10,952 nt of DNA from an uncultured bacterium. Lineage in GTDB: Bacteria > Planctomycetota > UBA1135 > GCA-002686595. The translations under genes were made by a program, and so were the position numbers. The DNA is taken from positions 1 through 10,952 of the forward strand of contig CAJXRJ010000190.1 in assembly GCA_913058555.1 (NCBI GenBank), read 5' to 3'. The number at the start of each line of letters is the position of its first letter. Position 1 is the stretch's first letter. Under the pieces are notes generated by a model. It saw only the letters and a list, made by a program, of their open reading frames with translations. It made no database searches and had not been told where the DNA came from. Shown piece by piece: positions 5,825 to 10,952 of this stretch.

Positions 5825-8338
5825 TCAGCCCCCCACCGACATGATCCAGTGGAGAAGGCTACCCGTGCGCGAGAGCGCACGTTCACCGTGTCGAAGGGGC
5901 GCGAGGCGATCGGGCTTCGCGAACCATTGGTTATTGGACATGTTCCTGTCGAGGAAGCAGTAGCGGTCGGGGTCGATGATCACCGAGGCAATCTTCTTCT
6001 CCGAAGGAATCAAAGGCAGGCGCCACCAGCGGCGCTCGAGCTGACGCTCGCGGGTCCAGTCGAAGTCGGTGGTTTCGCCGTCCTCGAAGGTCACGCGGAT
6101 CGTCACGGGAAGCGCAAGGCCGCCGCGGCGGCGCAGGACGACGTCGTAGTTCCAAGGCTCCTTGGCCTTCTTTTCCTCTGACTTGTCGTCGTCGGAATTC
6201 TCGGCGTCCTCTTCGGCGTCCTCGTCGGCGCCCTCTTCGGCGTCCGCTCCGTCCTCGGCTGGCACCTGGTTCGGCCCGCAGGTTTCCGTCCAGCTGCCAT
6301 CGTCACAACGGAACCAGCCCTCGACCTTCGGGGTCTTCGTTTGGGCGACGTCGACCGTCCAATCGATCGTCTCGGTGCCGCGGAAGACCTCGTCGAAGTA
6401 CCACTGGACGTTCACATCCGCGCCCTCTTGGAACGCGAGGTAGAAGTCTTCCGGGTAAGGGTGCCGGTAGCGCCACATCTCGGAGAAGTGGCGCATGCCG
6501 CGCATGAACGCATCGCGACCGACCACGGACTGGAGCGAGCGCAGGGCCGTCGCCGTGCGCGAGTAGCTATTCGTACCGTAGCTGCGCGCGTCGACGTAGT
6601 CCCAGACGTTGGTCTCGATCGGGTCGGAGTCGGGGTCGCGGAGGTAACCGTTGCGGTCGCCCCAGGTGGGGATCGTGGTTTCCTCCACGAAGCTCATCCG
6701 GGGCTGGTCGCGCCAATAAGCGAGGGGCCCGGCGGCCTTCAGGGGCTCGAGCTTCATCTTCTTGGGCACGAGCCACTGGTACTCCTTGGGGATCTTCACC
6801 CCGGCCTTATCGAGGCCGTAACGCAGCGGGTTCGGGACCCTCATCGACGTCATCGAGATGGCGTTGGCCATCTTCGAGCCGCCCGGGAGAGGCGTCGCCG
6901 GGGTTCCGAAGATCGAGACGCGCGAGTACTGGGTGTTCGCCCGGCTCGGGCCGTACTCACGCAGGAGCGTCTCACTATCCGTGAAGGAGTTGAAGCCCTC
7001 GTCGAGCCAAGCGGCCTCGGGCTCGTTGTTGCCCACGAGGCCGTACCAGAACTGGTGGCCCGCCTCGTGCACGGTGACGCTTTCGGGCGTGTACATGTTT
7101 GGCTCGGTGTACATGCGCGAGCCGCAGGTGAAGATCGTCGGGTACTCCATGCCGCCGGCGCCGCGGGCGCCCCATGCGGGGTCGACGGCGGTGATCTCCG
7201 AGTAGGGATAGGCGCCGTACCAGAGCCCGTAGAAGAAGAGCGTCGCCGCGGTGGCGCGCCAGTGGCGCTCCTTCTGGGTCTCGTGCTCGGGGTGAACGAG
7301 AACCCGCACGAGCACGTCGCGCCCGCGCAGCTCGTCCTCGGTCATGTTGAAGGCAGCCTTCGCTTCGAGGACCGCGTCCTTGTGCTTGGCGGCCCACTCG
7401 TCCCAGCGGAACCACTCCTCGTACTCGATGTAGTCGGGGTCCGCCGTCCAGGCGAAACCGTGCACGCGGGTGGCGCGGCCCGAGCCGCGGGCGGCCACAG
7501 GGTCCACGGCCTCTTGATCCTCCGGCGCCGGGGCGACGAAGCGCGTCACGGCGCGGCCGCCCGAGACCTGGGAGTCCCCCATGCGCTTGCCGGAGCCCGC
7601 GACCTTGCCCGCGTACTCCTCGGGCAAGTCGATGGTCACGTCGTAGGTCCCGTAATCCGCGTAGAACTCCGTGTTCATGTGGAACGGGTGGGCCCGCCAG
7701 CCGCGGCCGCCTTCGTAGACGGCGAGCTTGGGGAACCAATGGCTCAGGAAGATGAAGTTGCCCTTCGTTCCTGTCCTACGGCGCACCCGCGGCAGGCGGG
7801 AGCTCCATTCGATCTCAATGGTGGCGTCGGTTCCGCTCGGGATTGGCTCAGGGGCGTCGACGCTCATGAGCGTGCGGTCGTAGGGCGCGCTCGCCCGGGG
7901 GACGCGGAACTGGAGGGTGTCCGTCACGTCGACCCCGTTGACCTTGACCGACGTGACCTCCTGCCAGCCGTAGCCCGTGTCCATATCGAAGCCCCTGAGG
8001 AGCCCCTTGGACTCCGTCAGGTGCAGGCTGCGATTGTTCGCGTAGGCGTTCAGGTAGAGGTGGAACCAAAGATCCGAGACGCTATCCCCGGAGCGGTTCT
8101 TCCATGTGAGCGTCAGGGAGCCCTCGAGGGACTTCATCGGGCCGTCGTCCAGGTCCGTCGCGTCGGCTTCGTCGACGCGGGCGTGGATGACGTAATCGGC
8201 TTCGGAAGACCGCAGGTCCGCCGGGGCGGAGCTGGTATCGGAGCCTGGGGAGGGTGAGGTCGGTTGCTGATTCGCTTCGTCCTGGGGGGCCGAAGCGAGG
8301 GCAAGTGGGATCAAAACCCACATACTGCGGAGAGCCAT
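5825..8338 (-). CDS. Secreted M1-family (gluzincin) zinc metallopeptidase
   Basis: The chosen start at ATG 8338 gives about 837 residues beginning with a signal peptide (MALRSMWVLIPLALASA). A further ATG at 8323 is also possible, and the frame runs 17 codons upstream to 8389. The zinc site is HEAGH at 424-428 with the third ligand E447 in WLDEG, an HExxH-x18-E pattern exactly as in M1 peptidases. The exopeptidase-type GGMEY (GxMEN-like) lies at 395-399, and a candidate catalytic tyrosine is Y592 in NSYSRT. The N-terminal beta-sandwich (TLTWKNRSGDSVSDLWFHLY) also fits the family. Near 694-726 there is a very acidic low-complexity insert rich in Asp, Glu and Lys, preceded by two cysteines. The product probably acts outside the cytoplasm, trimming peptides from the N-terminus. 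It is the first gene of a two-gene operon with the membrane protein. Confidence 0.93.
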   Translation of the reverse strand: MALRSMWVLIPLALASAPQDEANQQPTSPSPGSDTSSAPADLRSSEADYVIHARVDEADATDLDDGPMKSLEGSLTLTWKNRSGDSVSDLWFHLYLNAYANNRSLHLTESKGLLRGFDMDTGYGWQEVTSVKVNGVDVTDTLQFRVPRASAPYDRTLMSVDAPEPIPSGTDATIEIEWSSRLPRVRRRTGTKGNFIFLSHWFPKLAVYEGGRGWRAHPFHMNTEFYADYGTYDVTIDLPEEYAGKVAGSGKRMGDSQVSGGRAVTRFVAPAPEDQEAVDPVAARGSGRATRVHGFAWTADPDYIEYEEWFRWDEWAAKHKDAVLEAKAAFNMTEDELRGRDVLVRVLVHPEHETQKERHWRATAATLFFYGLWYGAYPYSEITAVDPAWGARGAGGMEYPTIFTCGSRMYTEPNMYTPESVTVHEAGHQFWYGLVGNNEPEAAWLDEGFNSFTDSETLLREYGPSRANTQYSRVSIFGTPATPLPGGSKMANAISMTSMRVPNPLRYGLDKAGVKIPKEYQWLVPKKMKLEPLKAAGPLAYWRDQPRMSFVEETTIPTWGDRNGYLRDPDSDPIETNVWDYVDARSYGTNSYSRTATALRSLQSVVGRDAFMRGMRHFSEMWRYRHPYPEDFYLAFQEGADVNVQWYFDEVFRGTETIDWTVDVAQTKTPKVEGWFRCDDGSWTETCGPNQVPAEDGADAEEGADEDAEEDAENSDDDKSEEKKAKEPWNYDVVLRRRGGLALPVTIRVTFEDGETTDFDWTRERQLERRWWRLPLIPSEKKIASVIIDPDRYCFLDRNMSNNQWFAKPDRLAPLRHGERALSRTGSLLHWIMSVGG

Positions 8339-8437
8339 GGCGCCAGTGTGTCCCTGGGACGGGACCCGCACAAGCGCAGGCCGGGGCACTCATGGGCGCA
8401 CACTCAACCGTGACGGTGGAGGAGCCCCGGGAGTGTT

Positions 8438-8992
8438 TCAGGCCGGGATCGCGATCAGCAAATCGAAAGGCGCGAAGTCCCCGAAGCAAACCGAGTGCCG
8501 CCGGACCGCGATCTTCTCACCCGTGTAGCCCGGCACCCAGGGAGCCTGGCCCGGGGCCACCCCCTGGCAGCCAAGGAATCGGACGAGCGTCTCATCGGAC
8601 AGCCTCTTGCCCAGCAGCGAGTCAAAGGCGCCCCCGAGGAGGTTCCCGACCTCCATCATCGCCTCCTTTTGGCCCTCGTCCGGCTCCTGGGCCTCCATGG
8701 AGGCGCGGATCGACTCCGTCGGCATCATCAGGAGCTCACCCCCAAGGACCAGGGCGTCGGCGAGCGGTAGCTGCATGAAACCCACGCGGGCACCCCGCGG
8801 CGTCTTGAATCCGAACCGGATGGCGACGCGGATGCCCTCGTCCTCCCCCGGCCGGTCGAAGACGATCTCGTCGTCATGGGTCATCCCCAGGACGCTGAAG
8901 TCCGAGAGGAGCGACAGCGACCCCGCCGTTTCGTCCACGAGCATGTCGAGGACTTCGGTCGGGTCGGACTTTCCAAAAAATGCAGTTTCCAT
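8438..8992 (-). CDS. CheC/CheX-like protein
   Basis: Starting at ATG 8992-8990 the product has 184 residues (METAFFGKSDPTEVLDMLVDE...). The frame stays open to 9250, but the extra 86 residues are Arg/Cys-rich and unlike a protein start, so they are excluded. The central helix GQKEAMMEVGNLLGGAFDSLL (E114, N117) matches the ExxN core of the CheC/CheX/FliY fold, in which the paired Glu and Asn help dephosphorylate CheY-P. A preceding strand-rich segment ending LVLGGELLMMP also fits. Classical CheC and CheX often have two such helices or a conserved downstream Pro. Here only one clear motif is visible, so catalytic activity is uncertain. No Shine-Dalgarno is obvious. It lies 99 bases upstream of the peptidase on the same strand, and diverges from the FlgM-like gene. 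Alternatives are an unrelated member of the same fold or a chemotaxis adaptor. Confidence 0.6.
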   Translation of the reverse strand: METAFFGKSDPTEVLDMLVDETAGSLSLLSDFSVLGMTHDDEIVFDRPGEDEGIRVAIRFGFKTPRGARVGFMQLPLADALVLGGELLMMPTESIRASMEAQEPDEGQKEAMMEVGNLLGGAFDSLLGKRLSDETLVRFLGCQGVAPGQAPWVPGYTGEKIAVRRHSVCFGDFAPFDLLIAIPA

Positions 8993-9491
8993 AGCTGGCC
9001 TGGGCCAGGGATCGGCACGCGAGCACACGCAAAATGAACGCTCCACCGGATTCTCCCCTAAACGATGCCCGGGTTCTTCACATGGAGACATCCCCATCCC
9101 CGGATGGCCGTTTCCACCCTGCCTAGCGAAGAAGTTTCCATGCCTGGCGACAAGACCCTCAAGGCATCGGAAACGATGGCCGATAGCCGGCCATGGGGAG
9201 GGCGCTCTCCGCGATCGAATCGCCAGGAGGCAACCGAGGCGATCGACCATTGCGGCCCACGACTCGCCCCTGCGGCATCTCTGACCTGCCCTTGGATTGG
9301 CTCCTGGGACCCGGTCTTGGAATAGATGGGAGAAATCTAGGTATCCACGCTCAAGCGATCCGCGCAGATTCCGATCCCTGTGGTGGCGAAGGGCTCCACG
9401 TGCAACGGATCCATTCGCCCACCGACAGAAACGCCTGCCTACAAGGGGTTAATTCGGTGGAAGAGAGACAAAGTGAGCCGCTTTTCCGAAG

Positions 9492-9507
9492 CGGCACAGG
9501 ACTCGCC
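9492..9507 (+). promoter_or_regulatory. Candidate sigma-54 (-24/-12) promoter for the FlgM-like gene
   Basis: The sequence CGGCACAGGACTCGCC compares with the consensus TGGCACRNNNNTTGCW. The diagnostic GG and GC pairs are present with the correct ten-base gap, and GGCAC is complete. Three consensus positions differ. Transcription would start near 9518, giving a leader of about 60 bases before the ATG at 9579. Sigma-54 drives flagellar genes in many bacteria, which fits the gene, but GG-N10-GC is common by chance in GC-rich DNA. Confidence 0.35.
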
Positions 9508-9510
9508 CCC

Positions 9511-9523
9511 CCAAACCGTTTGG
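9511..9523. repeat. 13-base palindrome near the predicted transcription start
   Basis: CCAAAC and GTTTGG are inverted around a single C. The site lies between the sigma-54-like element and the FlgM-like start, a position where a repressor could bind. It is short and could be chance. Confidence 0.3.
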
Positions 9524-9541
9524 CGTCACCGCCGAACCCAA

Positions 9542-9571
9542 GCTCGAGTATCGAGCCCCCTCCCAGGAGGG
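9542..9571 (+). promoter_or_regulatory. Ribosome binding site of the FlgM-like gene with flanking inverted repeats
   Basis: AGGAGGG at 9565-9571 is a near-ideal Shine-Dalgarno, seven bases from the ATG at 9579, and it decides the start. Directly upstream, CCCTCC (9558-9563) is the complement of GGAGGG (9566-9571), so the ribosome site can be paired in a tight stem with a loop of two to four bases. Before it, GCTCGA (9542-9547) and TCGAGC (9551-9556) form a separate six-pair stem with a three-base loop. Together they suggest possible control of translation initiation. Confidence 0.6.
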
Positions 9572-9578
9572 ATTATCC

Positions 9579-9905
9579 ATGGAACTGAACAGCAACAAAA
9601 AAGCCGAGCTGCCCGCGAGCCGCTTCGCTGATATCCAGCGCGCCTCGGAGACGCGCAGCGCTGAGATTCGCGAGACGGTCGACCGCGTCCAAACCACCTC
9701 GTCCGAGCAGCGTGAGCGCACGGAAGAGATTTCGAAGCGCAGCGACTCGATTGACCTTTCCGACGCCGCCCGCGAGCTCATCAAGGAGAACGACACAGCC
9801 CGCGAAGAGCGCATCGAAGAGCTCCGCAAGGCCGTGGGCGACGGAACACTCTTCAATCGCGACCGCCTAGAGAAGGCCGCGGAACGACTCCTCAGCCACA
9901 GCTGA
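9579..9905 (+). CDS. flgM: FlgM-like anti-sigma factor
   Basis: This 108-residue, highly charged and probably largely unstructured protein starts at ATG 9579, behind the best ribosome binding site in the window. The C-terminal half carries a FlgM-type pattern: DSIDLSDAARELI (56-68), then EERIEELRKAVGDGTLFN (76-93), then RDRLEKAAERLL (94-105). In FlgM these segments bind the flagellar sigma factor FliA (sigma-28) and hold back late flagellar genes until FlgM is exported. The first 55 residues are Ser, Thr, Glu and Arg-rich, with no cysteine or membrane segment. No other flagellar structural gene is in the window. The divergent neighbour is CheX-like, which supports a motility context. A general coiled-coil protein with chance similarity is the main alternative. 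It ends ten bases before the long hairpin. Confidence 0.65.
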   Translation: MELNSNKKAELPASRFADIQRASETRSAEIRETVDRVQTTSSEQRERTEEISKRSDSIDLSDAARELIKENDTAREERIEELRKAVGDGTLFNRDRLEKAAERLLSHS

Positions 9906-9914
9906 TTCCGCCGC

Positions 9915-10029
9915 CCGAGCGGCATGGAGTGCGATAGGAACCAACCACCTAAAGGGGGGGATCAGACGGCGTTGGCCGACTGATCCCCCCTTTAGGTGGT
10001 TGGTTCCTATCGCACTCCAAGCCGCTCGG
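9915..10029. repeat. Exceptionally long near-perfect hairpin between convergent genes
   Basis: Bases 9915-9965 pair with 9980-10029: 49 base pairs with only one A-A mismatch (9924/10020) and one bulged G (seven G at 9954-9960 against six C at 9985-9990). Beyond an A-A mismatch (9966/9979) an apical stem CGGC/GCCG (9967-9970 and 9975-9978) closes on the tetraloop GTTG. Pairing stops sharply at both outer ends. It sits between the stop of the FlgM-like gene (9905) and the stop of the convergent zinc-ribbon gene (10065), so a bidirectional terminator is the obvious role. However, neither side has a U-tract and the stem is far longer than terminators usually are. A stable RNA, a transcript-end stabiliser or a palindromic mobile remnant are alternatives. 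Confidence 0.9.
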
Positions 10030-10064
10030 TGACGTCCTCCCGAAGCGGATCGAGCAGGGCTCCC

Positions 10065-10847
10065 TCAGTCCAGGGGGGAGAGCGCCGTTCGGGCGCCCGA
10101 GGCGAGCACCCTTCCGTACCGCAGGTCGGCATGGGCGCCGCCCTCGTCACAGACCTCTCCGCCCAGGATCACCCAGGAATGGGCGGTCATGCCCGCGGCG
10201 TTCCTGCGGAAGTAGGCGGCGTTCGGATCGCTGGAGTCGTACCCGGCGAAGACCTCGGGGGCGGCCCAGTGGGCGGCGACGAGGCTCGCGGCGTAGTGCG
10301 AAAGCTCAAGGCGGTCCTGGCGTGAGCACCTGGCCCACGCAGCCGTGGCCACGTAAATCGCGGCCCGCGGATTCGGCGTCGCCGAGCCAAACAGCACCGG
10401 TCGGTACACGTCCGGGTCGAGGTCATCCTCGACCATCAGCTGTTGGTGGAGCGCGTGTCCGCGCTGGGCGAGCACGTAGTCGTGAATGGGCTTGGGGGCC
10501 GGTATCGAAACGGACTCCAGGGGGCGCCGGCTACGCCGGGTGTTCCGTGGGCGCGCGATGGTCCCCGTAAGGTCGGGGGCTCCGCGCCTCGGCGCCACCA
10601 CCTTGGTGTTGGATCCCTTGTCAGCAGCCGTCGACCCAGCGTCGGTGGCCGAGGGCATTGCAATGGCCACGGCCAAGGCTGCGACGAGCACGAGTGCGAA
10701 GAAGATCCCGCCGGTCGAACGCGGCGCCCTTTCCTTGGCGTAGGTCGCCTCCACCACCGAAGCGGCGATCGGGAATCCACAGTGCAGGCAAATGGAGGCG
10801 CGTTCGGACACCTCGGCCTCGCATTCGGGACAGATCAAGAGGGCCAT
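10065..10847 (-). CDS. Zinc-ribbon, single-pass membrane protein with an unknown C-terminal domain
   Basis: This 260-residue protein starts at ATG 10847-10845. Residues 6-23 form a four-cysteine zinc ribbon (CPEC at 6-9 and CLHC at 20-23, followed by GF). Such N-terminal ribbons are common in bacterial membrane proteins and do not define function. A membrane helix follows at about 46-64 (GGIFFALVLVAALAVAIAM). Then comes a Ser/Arg/Pro-rich linker of about 60 residues and a C-terminal domain of about 140 residues (LDPDVYRPVLFGSATPNPR, IYVATAAWARCSRQDRLEL, AASLVAAHWAAPEVFAGYD). I do not recognise that domain. The ribbon should lie in the cytoplasm and the C-terminal domain outside it. The gene converges on the FlgM-like gene across the long hairpin. 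No Shine-Dalgarno is evident, and only 58 native bases remain upstream before adapter sequence. Confidence 0.8.
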   Translation of the reverse strand: MALLICPECEAEVSERASICLHCGFPIAASVVEATYAKERAPRSTGGIFFALVLVAALAVAIAMPSATDAGSTAADKGSNTKVVAPRRGAPDLTGTIARPRNTRRSRRPLESVSIPAPKPIHDYVLAQRGHALHQQLMVEDDLDPDVYRPVLFGSATPNPRAAIYVATAAWARCSRQDRLELSHYAASLVAAHWAAPEVFAGYDSSDPNAAYFRRNAAGMTAHSWVILGGEVCDEGGAHADLRYGRVLASGARTALSPLD

Positions 10848-10905
10848 CGTCGCATGTGCGGGGCTGCGCTCTGGGGTTTGGAAGGCTTCACCCGTTTCCT
10901 AGAGC

Positions 10906-10952
10906 CTGTCTCTTATACACATCTGACGCTGCCGACGATATGCAGTGTGTAG
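10906..10952 (+). other. Nextera sequencing adapter, i5 index and P5 start (not genomic)
   Basis: From 10906 the sequence reads CTGTCTCTTATACACATCT, the transposase mosaic end, followed by GACGCTGCCGACGA (10925-10938). This is the reverse complement of the Nextera Read 1 adapter. Next is TATGCAGT (10939-10946), the reverse complement of the i5 index ACTGCATA as I recall it (N506/S506), then GTGTAG (10947-10952), the beginning of the P5 tail. Native sequence therefore ends at about 10905. Translated in the + frame this stretch gives VSYTHLTLPTICSV, a well-known adapter-derived peptide. Confidence 0.98.

Larger units (their letters stand above)
8993..9578. other. 586-base divergent intergenic region
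   Basis: No convincing gene is found between the CheX-like gene (-) and the FlgM-like gene (+). Several frames are open, but their translations are Pro/Arg/Ser-rich without domains or a ribosome binding site. It must hold the promoters of both flanking genes. Features seen are a sigma-54-like site at 9492-9507, a 13-base palindrome CCAAACCGTTTGG at 9511-9523, and a hairpin with a ribosome binding site just before the FlgM-like start. The octamer GTTTCCAT occurs twice (8985-8992 and 9135-9142), the first overlapping the CheX-like start codon. The stretch from about 9150 to 9480 shows nothing else I can interpret. Confidence 0.5.

Noticed and set aside
6341..8257. 638-residue open frame on the + strand
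   Set aside because: It is antisense to the whole M1 peptidase, is Val/Gly/Arg/His-rich with no domain, and is a typical GC-rich shadow frame. The opposite strand has the intact zinc site.
9007..9035. GCCGAT on the - strand as a sigma-28 -10 element for the CheX-like gene
   Set aside because: There is no matching TAAA-type -35 at the required distance, so it is probably chance.
8993..9250. 86-residue N-terminal extension of the CheX-like protein
   Set aside because: The extension is Cys/Arg/Pro-rich with no family similarity, while the ATG at 8992 gives the natural family start.
9193..9588. 131-residue + strand frame before the FlgM-like gene
   Set aside because: It has no ribosome binding site, is Pro/Arg-rich, and would overlap the strong start of the FlgM-like gene.
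9915..10029. Long hairpin as a fold-back assembly chimera
   Set aside because: A fold-back would continue the inverted copy of the FlgM-like gene beyond the arm. Instead both flanks carry different, intact coding sequence, and the arms differ by a mismatch and a bulge.
10443..10952. 169-residue + strand frame ending in VSYTHLTLPTICSV
   Set aside because: It is antisense to the zinc-ribbon gene and its tail is translated sequencing adapter.

Overview
The window is a GC-rich bacterial contig end. The best guess is a Planctomycetota (or Acidobacteriota-like) Gram-negative bacterium. The evidence is an ECF sigma factor translationally coupled to a transmembrane Ser/Thr kinase with a C-terminal TPR-like region, an outer-membrane barrel protein, and several secreted or membrane proteins of unknown family. 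The phylum is inferred from gene style, not from a marker gene.

Layout. (1) 1-2902, + strand: the C-terminal end of an ECF sigma factor (region 4) overlaps by four bases with a 902-residue Hanks-type Ser/Thr kidney-style receptor kinase, better described simply as a Hanks-type membrane kinase, forming a probable signalling pair. (2) 3020-4551, - strand: a small outer-membrane barrel protein lies downstream of an RlaP/YcgL-type nucleotidyltransferase. (3) 4641-8338, - strand: a secreted M1-family zinc metallopeptidase is followed four bases later by a six-helix membrane protein. This two-gene operon ends in a convincing intrinsic terminator. (4) 8438-9905: a CheC/CheX-like protein (-) and a FlgM-like anti-sigma protein (+) diverge from a 586-base non-coding region, hinting at motility or chemotaxis control. 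The FlgM-like gene has a strong Shine-Dalgarno, a possible sigma-54 promoter and an upstream sequence complementary to its ribosome binding site. (5) 9915-10029: a very long, almost perfect hairpin separates it from the convergent zinc-ribbon membrane protein at 10065-10847 (-). (6) 10906-10952 is not biological: it is a Nextera transposase adapter plus an i5 index and the start of P5, left on the end of the contig.

How the genes relate: the sigma factor and kinase are probably one signalling module, the peptidase and membrane protein are one transcription unit, and the CheX-like and FlgM-like genes may share motility regulation. The other genes look like ordinary chromosomal cargo. I see no mobile element, CRISPR array, tRNA, rRNA or recognisable defence system. 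The most unusual native signal is the long hairpin at 9915-10029.
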